DNA of 64,000 bases, taken from Gnetum montanum (taxonomy: Eukaryota > Streptophyta > Gnetopsida > Gnetales > Gnetaceae). Of the stretch, positions 35,785-45,310 are shown piece after piece. Location of the stretch: contig MNCI01023815.1 of assembly GCA_015680685.1 (NCBI GenBank), positions 75,558-139,557 of the forward strand, given 5' to 3'. Numbering within the stretch: the first letter of the stretch is position 1; the number at the start of each line of letters is the position of its first letter. Position numbers and translations under genes: made by a program. The notes under the pieces are model-generated. The model searched no databases. It had not been told where the DNA came from and was given only the letters and a program-made list of their open reading frames with translations.

Positions 35785-38700
35785 CTAGCTCTGTAATTGT
35801 TTCTTGATTGTTTTTAGGTTTGGCGATGCGTACAGGTGAGAAGGCTTATTATAGCATTCCTCTACGCTACCATTTTCTCCCTGGAAAGGTAGTTCAGCCC
35901 AAGTTAAGCTTTCATCAGCCACTGTGTTGGCCTATTCAACTGTTGGCATAGGGGTTTGGTCTTCGGGGACCTCGACCACTTACCCTTGTTCCATTTCTAC
36001 GTTGTTAACCGCTTGAGTGGTCATCTTATCATCATGGATGATCACTTCCCCTCCTACATAGGGCAAGTGGATTTCTTGATGAATGGGTGATGAAACTACC
36101 CTTAATTGAGCTAACCAAGACCTCCTTAAGATTATATTGAAGCCGAGCATTTCCTTGACGACGATGAACACTGTGTTTGTGGGGAATTGATCCTCTGCTA
36201 CGAAATTGATGTGCACCATTCCCTTAACTTGCACGCTTGCCCCATTAAACGATTTCAGACATGTCGTTGTTGTGGGATTGATCTAGTCGAGCAAACCCAG
36301 TTTGTCCACTATAGGAAATGGGATGACATTGGCAACAGCCCCATCATCCACATGTACTCTACGGATTCTATACTGGTTGACCTGGATAGTGATGAAAATG
36401 GACGTTGATGTCACCTGACCCTTTTTTGAGTCATCCTTAATGGACTCATCATGAAATGTCAATTTGGAATATTGTAGTTTTTCAGCAGTGTGAGGGAGCA
36501 TGACCGAATGGATTACTTCTTCATCTGCTAGCAAGTTTTTGTCCACCGGTATGGACGTTAGCATGCAAACCATGGTTTCGCAATATTTTTGGGATGTCAT
36601 TAACAAGTCATACAGGCTCAGCTTTGTATTTTTCTGTTTGAGAGCCTGCTTGACTTGCGTAAAAATGTCAAGGAGATCATGCCCATGATCTGGTTGTTTG
36701 TTACCCTTCTCTTCTTCCATTCATCCTAGGAGATGGATTTCTTAGGGTGGAACGACTTCTAGTTGAGGGTTGTACTTTCTTGGGTAGGGAGAAGGTGGAC
36801 GCGTTTGTGTAACGTCACCTTTTTTAGAAGAAGGTGGGGCCAGGGGCACCGAAGCAAGAGGTGTAAGCTTGGGGAGCCCCAATGTAAATCGGTTCCTAGC
36901 TGTGTTACCCGTCATACGCACTTCTCTTTTCCCATTAAGTTATGATTGGGACGTTGACTTAGAGGTTTGCTCCTACGTAGCAGGAGCAACTGACAGCTTT
37001 TGGCACCCTGATGACGAAGGGTGCCCTAGGTATGGACGTGGAATAGGCCGTGACTTTACCGGTAATGAGGTGCGGAATGAAGGTAGGAGATGGGACTCAA
37101 AGGATGAAAGGTTGTTGCTAAGCCACACCCATCGATGTTGATGGGCTTGTTGTCTGAGGCGAGTGAGGAGGCACACGCAACACAAAGGGTTGCTTCGACT
37201 ATGCTTGGTCATCACTCTCCGTACCCACTACGTTGATAGTGTACCCTGCGTTATTCACGTTTAACGGGTCCTAGTACACATGCATGGGTTGGTTTTCGGG
37301 ATGAACCAGGTTACTGCTATCTAAGATCAGGTCACCTTGATCGATCATACGTTGAATGTCATCTTTCAACACCCAGCAGTAATCCGTGTCATGACCGCAC
37401 AATTGATGGTAGTCGCAAAACCGGTCCAACCTAAAGTTCTTGGGGACTGGCATTTCATTAGGTTGGGCCAAGGAGGGGTTCTTGAGCAGCTCGCAATGGT
37501 GCATGTGGTGTTTTAGAGCTTCCTCAGACACCATCTTGTGTCGAATGTGGCCAGTTCCCAATAATTTCTTTAGAAGTTCTAAAGGCTTTACAAGTTGGAT
37601 CGCGTAATTTGAGCAATCCTTACGCTCAAATTTAGGCCTTGGCTACAAAGGTGTTTCAGGGGCGGAAGGAGTTTCTTGATTGATGCTGTTTGAGCTAGTT
37701 GTTAGCTTAGCAGGCTCTACAGATGTTTTCTCGTTGTTGTTTTTCTTCTTGGCCCCCTCAGCAACCGCCGCTACTATTGTTGTCGTAGCTTTGCCTTTGT
37801 CCTTATCTTTGCTGTGGGCATTTTTGTAGACCACATACACCAGATCTTTGCTAGCCTTTGCCATGTCTTGGATGCTCTTAGTCTGAGCAAAGGCTTGGCT
37901 AAGGGAGTGGGGAGCAAGGTAGTATAGCTTAGACTTGCTAAAGTTGTTAACTGCCCCCTTGAAGATTGCCAATAGATGGGCCTCTGCGATGGGTTCACGG
38001 ATTTTGTTCAAGGTGGCGCTCCACCGCTATATAAACTTTTGAACCGACTCGAGTGAGTCTTGCTTGACTCCCATGAGCTAGTCCAATGTGACTTCCAGTT
38101 TTAGGTTGTACTTGAAACGAATCACAAACTGAGTTAACAGCTCCTCCAAAGTTGAAATGGAAGCACGTGGGAGTGCTCAATACCAATCTAGAGCTTTACC
38201 CATTAGGGACATAGCAAAGACAAAGATAATAGTATGTGACCATTGTTGTAATAACAATGATTTAGACCTAAAAGTAACTAGATGGGCGTTGGGATCACCT
38301 CCCCCATTGTATTTCGTAAAATGGGGGAGTGGCATCCTAGGCGGTAATGATAAAACAGGCACTACTGGCCTAATAGGATCATCATGGTAAAAATCCATGA
38401 CTTGTATTGTGTTAGAACTAGTAGCCTTGAGGCATTTAACTTCCTCTGTAAGGGTCTGGATAAGCTGGAAGGCTTGATCTAGACNNNNNNNNNNNNNNNN
38501 NNNNNNNNNNNNNNNNNNNNNNNNNNNNNNNNNNNNNNCTTCATGACGGGCAAGACAATCTAGACTCCCACTCTAAGGGAGACAATCATGCTAATTTTGC
38601 CATGGCCCCTCCCTCCATGACGTCCCGCGTAAATTCATTATTCATGGCTACCATGCCCTTGATACTATCTAATACTAACTGAGGCCCGCATTCGCCCCAC

Positions 38701-39291
38701 CTACATTTTCTCTCTATGACTATCCTTCCAGGGAACGACCTGTCACAAATCATTCCTCAGCAATTGCAATTACCTAATCCATCTTATCATGCACCTGTGC
38801 CCATGTCACCACATGTACATGTGATACCTACTTCACAATTACATACAACACCCACCTTCATCCCGACTCACACGACAAGGCTTGCCACTACAGCATGGTG
38901 GGTTCCAAACATGCCTCTTGTTGCGCATCCTATGCAGATGTCCCATCTCCCCCTTCATCAAAGCTAGGTCCCACTGGTGCTAAACCCCATTACAGGATTG
39001 TTGTTTGTGCCCCCGGCCACACAAACGATGTATCCAATGNGTTCTCATTTTTCTTCAAGTTCTTGTGGATACATGGGCAAGTTTGCTGCTAGTTTAGCAC
39101 AGAGGANGTCCACAAGTCTAGATCAAGCCTTCCAGCTTATCCAGACCCTTACAGAGGAAGTNTTTTTGAAGCCTGAGGGAGCGGCGTGGTTGCATCGGAC
39201 TAGTTGGTGGCTTGACCACAGGAGGCATAACTTGCATGGTCCAAGGATTCTCAAGGTTGGTAGTGTCAACAACGGTGGTTGATGTAGCCAT
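35785..39291 (-). pseudogene. gag-pro: gag-protease of element B (broken, with misoriented block)
   Basis: Counterpart of 8225-12079. The start codon at 39289-39291 is kept (MATSTTVVDTTNLENPW). The gag core is at 37643-38398 (LPHFTKYNGGGDPNAH), the finger-like CDYHQLCGHDTDYCW near 37390, protease at 35980-36450 with VHVDDGAVANVIPF. The frame ends with TAG at 35785-35787. A piece of the N-terminal half (38539-39039) is written in the opposite orientation between assembly gaps. Several stops and shifts are present. Confidence 0.82.
38485..39162. other. Assembly gap and inverted gag block
   Basis: 54 N at 38485-38538 and single N at 39040, 39107 and 39162. Between the first two gaps, 38539-39039 aligns to the gag N-terminal half of A on the plus strand, while gag on both sides is on the minus strand. 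39041-39106 does not match A. Because the orientation changes fall on N positions, an assembly error is the simplest reading. Confidence 0.85.
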
Positions 39292-39523
39292 TCTCTACGC
39301 AGTTCGGGAGTAATGACGATAAGGATAAAGATCACAAGGGCAAAGGCAAACTAAGGTAATATTCGAGGCTTTCTATCTTGTAGGATTCCAAAGGAATCGT
39401 TGAAGCGACCGATCTGCACCACACAATCTCGTAAACAACCACGGAGGTATTACGTTTACGTCAACCAACAATGGGTACAAACAACTTACAAGACTGCCCA
39501 TAAAGTGTAGATCAGATATGAAG

Positions 39524-39542
39524 GCCCTCCTTCTAGCACCAG
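39524..39542 (-). other. Primer-binding site of element B
   Basis: Plus strand GGCCCTCCTTCTAGCACCA, the complement of the site at 7977-7995, six bases from the LTR. Confidence 0.75.
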
Positions 39543-39548
39543 AAAACT

Positions 39549-41078
39549 GTAACAATGAAAAACGTTAGTCACTAGAAATACTGAGCAGAAGTCCGTGTAC
39601 ACAGTTCCAACCCCAGATCCGTGCAAGGGCCGTGCTGGAGAAGACGAATCCGAGGTGCCATGAACGATCTTGTCAATCAGACAGGGACTTACTTAATCAG
39701 TAAAATTTTTGTAATAATTGGATGGCAAAATGATGATTTTTATGAGGAGATATAATATCATTAATCTCAAAGGTAATTAAAAATGATGTAAATGATTTAA
39801 AGCGATTGCAAAATCCATATAGATAGGACACAAGAGATCGGATTTAGAGAGCGTGCAATCCCAAGATTTGGGATTTAACTTATGAAAAAAATATGTTGGA
39901 TACAATGATTACAGGCAGACTTCGGTTTAGACGAAGCACGTGCCAAAAACAAGAAAGCTATTTAAAGATAAAATAAGCAAAGGTCGATCTACCTTGTTCT
40001 AGCCAATCTGGGCGCAAGGAAGTTAGATCCGAAGAAGAATATTCATTAACCAGCTATTTCTGATCAAGGATTCTTGCCAATCACCTTCGATGTTCTTATG
40101 ATCGCTGATCCTCTTTTGCTCTCTTGTTAATCTTTGCCAAAATTTTTCAATGATTGCCAATGAAAGAAAATCACTCACGGAGAAAATTTGTCAATCTAGG
40201 AAAAATTTTTGCCAACCCTTTGATCTTTGTCAACTGGAATATTTATAAGATTAGGGTCAAGAGAAAAATGCGGTTTAGATGACACGTGTCCTGAACCTAC
40301 AACATGTCGTTAGCTTGGTGTGTTTGTGTTTGAAGCTTGCGGCGCCACGCTATATTACGCTCTAAAGCGTAATGCATCGTAAACCACTTTTACTGGAGTT
40401 TTGGCAACAAACTGTTCTTTGTTTATGCTACAATATGCTAGAGAGTGTATTGTGACGTATGAACTACTGATGCCTGAATTGTGCTCTCTCTGTCGTTGCT
40501 TGTATTACGCTACGTCATGCTAGATTACGCTGCATAGCGTAATTCAGCGTAAAATAATGAACCTGCAAAAAATTGAAGTGTTGTCGTCGTGCTTCCTTTA
40601 TTTCTGATCAATCCTTCTGGGCTTTATTACGCTATACTGCGTAATGTAGCGTAATAGGCCCCTTAACCGAAAAAGAAAACTTGCTGAAATGTGCGGCACG
40701 CTACGGATCGTTGCTTAAGCCTTGAGATTTTGCTGGACAATCGAGGTCTCAAATCTTGTCATCTCTATTGTTGCGATGGGCTACCTTCTGGCATTACACT
40801 GTGTTATGCTACGTTACACTATGTTGCGTAATGCAGCGTAATATGCCAAAAGTTAAGATTTTTCGAAACATAGAAAACTTGCAAAGTTGAAGGCTTGTCG
40901 TTGTGCATCCCTTGTCTTGTTCTATCCTCTGGAGTTTATTATGCTGTGCTGCGTATCATGGCAGAACAGACCCTTAGCCAGAAAAAGAACTTACTGAGCC
41001 ACGACTTGTCGCAAATCCTTGCCTGAGTTGCAAGATTTTGCTGAACCATTCAGGTCTCAAAATTTTCACGGTGTTTCA
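39549..41078 (-). repeat. 5' LTR of element B
   Basis: 1530 bp, TG...CA ends, same internal ~309-bp duplication as the 3' LTR (for example TTTATTACGCTATACTGCG near 40624 and TTTATTATGCTGTGCTGCG near 40935). Many differences from 23512-25042 indicate old age. Confidence 0.93.
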
Positions 41079-41083
41079 GAAGC
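41079..41083. repeat. Target-site duplication, right copy (element B)
   Basis: GAAGC, partner of GGAGC at 23507-23511. Confidence 0.82.
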
Positions 41084-41316
41084 AGATCTCGTTTTTTCTC
41101 ATAAATCGATAATATATTTTCACATCAAATCTTTGCCTCATTATACAATCATTAACAAATTTACTGATTAAGTAAGTCCTTGTCTGATCGGCAAGACCGT
41201 TCAGGGCACCTCAGATTCGTTTTCTCCAGCACAGCCCTCGCACGGATCCAGGGTTAAAACTGTGTACATGGAGATCCACTTAGTGTTTCCAGCAACCGAC
41301 ATTTTCTAGCGTTACA
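41084..41316 (+). repeat. 3' LTR of element A, last 233 bp
   Basis: Aligns to 7738-7970 and ends GCGTTACA. With 22522-23511 it restores a 1223-bp LTR. Confidence 0.92.
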
Positions 41317-41321
41317 GTACC
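41317..41321. repeat. Target-site duplication, right copy (element A)
   Basis: GTACC, identical to 6745-6749. Confidence 0.92.
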
Positions 41322-41535
41322 AACATTGGCTTTAGGCTTTAAAATTTATAGCAAGTGCTATGAAAAAATAAATCCCAATCACCTATAACTTCCATGTTGT
41401 AGTTTTGGTCACAAAGGAGGAGGGGTGTGGGGAAGACCAACGTTGATTTTTTTAAAGGTTTTGGCTATAAAAAATGAAGGAAAAGCTTGAAAATGGTTAT
41501 GAAAATAATGAATCTGCCTATATAAATTAGGTGAA
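41322..41535 (-). other. 5' leader of element C, distal part
   Basis: Continues the leader cut at 6744. Carries another GGAGGAGGGGTGTGGGGAAG-type purine block like those at 6018-6600. No coding frame. Confidence 0.6.
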
Positions 41536-41554
41536 GGTCCTCTTTTTAGCACCA
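41536..41554 (-). other. Primer-binding site of element C (decayed)
   Basis: Plus strand GGTCCTCTTTTTAGCACCA, three changes from the site of B. Confidence 0.65.
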
Positions 41555-41565
41555 ATAAAAACTAT

Positions 41566-43064
41566 TGTGACTAAAAACCTTGATTGCTGGAATGAGAACC
41601 AAGGATCCTCAATGTAGACAATTACTCAACCCCAAATTCTTGGGGCCTTCGTGATGAAAATGGGATTTGGGATGCCTTGGTCAATTTTGCAGATCAACCA
41701 TGGACTTAGGAGATGTAAAATGTGAACATATAAATAGATTTCAATAATTCTTGAATAATAACTTTAATTCTATTGAACACAAAACTCAAAACTTAAAACT
41801 TTATTGAGAAGAGAATAAAGAATACGTGAGAGAAGTGTGTACAAAAATTGGTACCTAGATGAGCAAAAAGGAGGTCCACTTGTATAAGAGTTTAAAGCCC
41901 ATTGAAGCTGAGATGGTCTACTCCACGATCTAGGTGCCAAGCCACTCTTGATGCTATAGGACTTCCCTTCACTACTGCAACCTTGGATCTATAATTTGAA
42001 GTCCTCATTGCTTCCATGCTTAAGTTCAAGAGAATGCAAGTATGGGAGCTTGGAAGAGCTCTTGAGTGCTTGAAAATGCTCCAAATGTGAAATTGTAAAA
42101 AATGGCTGAACCAAAATTTGGTGAGGATTTGCTTGTCAAAATATGCTCCACTTTCTCAAAAAAAAATGCTTCATGTTGTTAAAAAATCTAGAACCTTGTC
42201 CAAAAATCTGGAACCTATAAATGGTGTTGGAGTTTGGCTTTTATATGGTCTTTGGGCCATAAATGGGGGTTGCAAATTAGCTATGATTGGGTTGCAAAAT
42301 GGCTACAAATTTGATGTAATTTTGCTACAAATTGGATGTCAACTTCAATTGAAATGGGCATCCAAATTTGGGGGGTTACTTAAAATAGTAAGTGCTTCCC
42401 CCAATGGCCATTCCATTTACTAAAATACTAATTGGGGCATCCCTTCCACATTGGGGATGAATCTTCCATGCTGAGCTCTCCACCATGCTTGTTGAAGTGC
42501 CTAGTAAACATTGAAGTGCATGACTTGATGAATTTTTCTTATTATGGCTTCCATGCTAGGGGTTGGGATTTTCCACGCTATGGGGAAAAATTTCCAAGGT
42601 TGGGGGAAAGTTTCCAAGATGGGGGAAATCTTTCTAGTTTGAGGGGAAAGTTTCCAAAATGTGTCTTTGGTATCCACGTTAAAGGAAGGAAAGTTTTCAA
42701 ATCCCCTACCCTTCCACATTGGGGCTAGGTGAGATCTACCCTCTTACATGTGATTTTAGCATAGAAAAATGTCTACCCACCATAAAACCCATCAAATTGC
42801 TTTTTTTTTGGCACTTCAAAAGGAATTTTTGAACACTTCCCTCCCCAAAGCCCAAATATAGACACTAGGTAACTTTGTTTTACTTGAGGAATGAGGCTTT
42901 GACCACTTATGAGGCATTTTTCAGCCCAAAAATATAAAGTTTGTGAAATTGCCCATTGTGGGTTATAATTTTTACATTTATAATGAAATTCTGCCTCAAG
43001 ATTCATGGGGTGAAAGCTCTATGATGGAGATTAGTTATGATATGCAAAATTTTGTGGTGTTTCA
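41566..43064 (-). repeat. 5' LTR of element C
   Basis: 1499 bp. The minus-strand start TGAAACACCACAAAATTTTG and end GTCACA match the termini of A and B, but the interior is diverged and lacks the TTACGCTA palindromes. Open frames inside (42118-42728) are not conserved and not taken as genes. Confidence 0.82.
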
Positions 43065-43847
43065 GCAGGTTGCAATGTTGGGCATCTAGGAAGGATCGAT
43101 GAGAGACAGCTTGGCAAAGGAGGTGAAAGGTTAATTTTTGTTTAGGATCATGTTAATTTGGGGTTTGAGATGGATGTTAATGCTAGGCTAGTGATGGTTG
43201 TCTGGGTTTTTACTTGCCATTTGATGAGCTATTTGTTTTGGGCTACGGGCTTTCAGTTGTAGGCAGTTATAGGGGGCATTTACACTTCCTTGGCAGTTTC
43301 TAGCATGCGCTAATGCCGTTGTAAATTATTTCTATATTTTTAATAAATCTTAATATTTTCTGAAAAAAAAATATTTTTATTGGTATATAATCTCCTTATT
43401 GGTTTGATGCAAGAATATTACATTATATTAAATAAGATATTTAAAAAGATTAACCGAACTGATGCATAAAGCAATATAGGTTCAACTAGCCTGGGTGAAG
43501 ATCTTGATACAAGTTTGATGCCATGTTCAATGTGAATAACGAAGATTTTAGGGAATGTCAAAACTCCCAAGTTTTCTCATGATATCCAAGGTTTCTAAAA
43601 TTTAAATAATCTTCCAAGGTGGTGAAGATATTTGAAATGTTATCACATCCACTCAAATTCTCTTTAATGAAACATTAGATAACCTTAAACTGAAAATCAG
43701 AAAACACGTAGCTTGAAGAAATGGAGAAATTTTGAGTTTAGATGAAAAATAGAACTTCTAAATTCATGAAGAATTTTTTCATGGCTAGTTCTATCCCCAT
43801 GGGCAACCCACTAGTCCTACACTACGCATCACCATGTTAATGCAACC

Positions 43848-44425
43848 ATGTTGAAGAGGGCTTCTTCTAGGGATGATGCGCTCTCCAACATTGTGATGGT
43901 CAACGGCACAATTGATCATAATCTAGCCTATGCAACCTATGCACATTTTGACATATATCTACAATTAAGAAAAGAAAGGTTAAACTTAAAACCTAAAAAT
44001 TTTTGTATATATAATATTGCTAAAAACATAAAGGATGCTAACCAAGTTCAGGCAAGAAAATCCCAACTGCATGATGTGTTGCATACTGTATTTGATTTTG
44101 CAAAAGTGTTTCTATCCATCATTGCTAGTGAGGAGGCAACCATGCTTCCATTTTCTCTATTTCTATATCAATATTTGTGACCTCCATCTTAGTATCCACC
44201 TACACAGCATCATTCTCAAACTTGACATCTACATCCATTTCATCCATCTCCTTCTCTATCTCCATCTTCACATATATTTCTATTTCCATGTTTATATCCA
44301 TTTCCTCATACTCCATTATTTGCTACATCTCTACATCTACCATTTCTAAAGCCTCCACCTATAGCATCTTCATTTGAAACATTATCAAATATAGCTAATG
44401 AATCTAGTAGTGACTCATTTTGACA
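43848..44425 (+). pseudogene. Conserved frame 1 of the array (Pro/Ser-rich C-terminus)
   Basis: Best copy of a frame repeated near 47400-47950, 49515-50085 and 52640-53215. It opens MLKRASSRDDALSN, goes through LAYATYAHFDIYLQLRK and SQLHDVLHTVFDFAKVFLS, and then, after a stop in this copy near 44180, a Pro/Ser/His-rich tail ending SSSDSF. Family unknown. The same peptide words survive in four copies with stops at different places, so the ancestral unit probably encoded a protein of 170-190 residues. It ends just before the copia LTR-like block. Confidence 0.45.
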
Positions 44426-44879
44426 GTTGATTTCTTTTGCAAGAAGAGTATTTTTTGTGAAGAATAATAAGAAAAAATAAAATACGATGGAAAAATAAAA
44501 ATCAAAATAGAAACACACACTGAATTTAGGTGGAAACCCCAAATCAAGATGAAAACCATAGGCAAAAGTAGAGAGTTCATTCATTATATTAGAGATTGAG
44601 AGTGTACAATAGGGGAGTCATCTCCAAAAAGGGGAGTACTATCGAAAAAGGGAAATGCAAATGGTGTCTACATAAAAGAGAAAGGAAAAAGCATCTCTTC
44701 AAATTTTGATCCTTCAACTTCTAGAATAGTGGATCATTCAACTTATGTATCAACATAAAAATCAACAATAGGAGCAAGGCACTCGGATGCTAGAGGTGCA
44801 AGGGGGGTTGACAAAGTTTTGGTATGCATCCTATGGTAGCACATGGGCAATAGAGCTTGACGTTTTGGAGGGGAACATC

Positions 44880-45310
44880 CTATTCTAGTTGATTGCTCAT
44901 TAGATAAACTAATTACAACGTGTTAGTCCATGGTTGAGTAGGCAAGGAGTGAAGAAAGAGTGGCATGATAGTCCTACTAGGAGGCAATGAGGATGGCAAT
45001 TTAGAGAGAGGTGAATGCAACAAGGATGAAGGATCTACAACACATGGAAGATCTGTTTAAGCCCCACATAACTAAGTATGCTAAAATGGTTCAAGAACAT
45101 AGGAAGTAGTGGAATAGTTATAGGCTTCAAGGGCTTCTGGGGGTGGAAAAGGGAGCATGATAGGCTACAACTAGGACTACCACCTGAGATAAGACGTTGA
45201 AGCAAACAACAAAGCACATAGTGGCCTTAGATGTATCATGGGTTACAATGTCAAGAATTTAGGAAGGATTGATAGGAGCCTACATAGTAGAGGAAAAGGG
45301 TTAATTTTTG
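44880..45310 (+). pseudogene. Conserved frame 2 of the array (helical, Gln/Glu/Arg-rich)
   Basis: Repeated near 46280-46700, 48400-48800 and 51500-51925. Shared words across copies include EERVAW, MKDLQHMEDLF, MVEKHRQRWESY and GLQGLLG. It looks alpha-helical with no recognised domain; it could be the end of a transposon protein. Stops differ between copies. Family unknown. Confidence 0.4.

Larger units (their letters stand above)
23512..41078 (-). mobile_element. Element B: full-length Tat-clade element inserted in the LTR of A
   Basis: Minus-strand sister of element A, 17,567 bp, with LTRs of 1531 bp (23512-25042) and 1530 bp (39549-41078), polypurine tract, 3' UTR repeats, pol, antisense gene, gag-protease and primer site. 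It interrupts the 3' LTR of A between GGAGC and AGATC. The order of parts is the same as in A. Its LTRs are 309 bp longer because of an internal tandem duplication. A block near 38485-39170 is disturbed by assembly gaps. Confidence 0.93.
6750..41316 (+). mobile_element. Element A: full-length Tat-clade Ty3/gypsy retrotransposon with antisense gene
   Basis: Plus-strand element with LTRs of 1221 bp (6750-7970) and 1223 bp (22522-23511 joined to 41084-41316), primer site, gag-protease, antisense gene, RT, RNase H, a second RNase H, integrase, 3' UTR minisatellite and polypurine tract. Removing the nested element B leaves about 17.0 kb. It is flanked by GTACC on both sides. The two RNase H domains place it in the Tat clade (Ogre, Retand and relatives), where a large size and extra frames are known. 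All frames are broken, and eight differences in the first 90 bp of its two LTRs (counted by eye) show it is old. Confidence 0.93.
1..43064 (-). mobile_element. Element C: oldest Tat-clade Ty3/gypsy element, split by element A
   Basis: Minus-strand LTR retrotransposon that hosts the rest of the nest. Seen here are its 5' LTR (41566-43064), primer site (41536-41554), a leader split into 41322-41535 and 5792-6744, gag-protease (2200-5791) and the 3' half of its antisense gene (1 to about 1470). Its pol, 3' UTR and 3' LTR must lie left of the window. The interruption at 6745-41321 is element A, bounded by GTACC on both sides. LTR termini (TGAAACAC start, GT[C/T]ACA end, read in element orientation), primer site, protease motif and antisense gene all match A and B, so it is the same family, but it is clearly more diverged and has a longer leader. 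The base following its LTR on the right begins GCAGG; the matching left duplication is outside the window. Confidence 0.85.

Noticed and set aside
35985-36000. GGGTAAGT after protease in B as donor of a protease-to-RT intron
   Set aside because: The aligned place in A lacks GT and the frame continues past it in both copies to a shared stop.
42118-42728. Open frames of 98-101 codons in the LTR of C
   Set aside because: They lie wholly in the LTR, overlap on both strands, and are not present in the LTRs of A or B.
43320-43380. AATAAATCT plus A-run as a LINE 3' end
   Set aside because: The A-run is repeated in all units at the same place, but no LINE reverse transcriptase or target duplication was seen.
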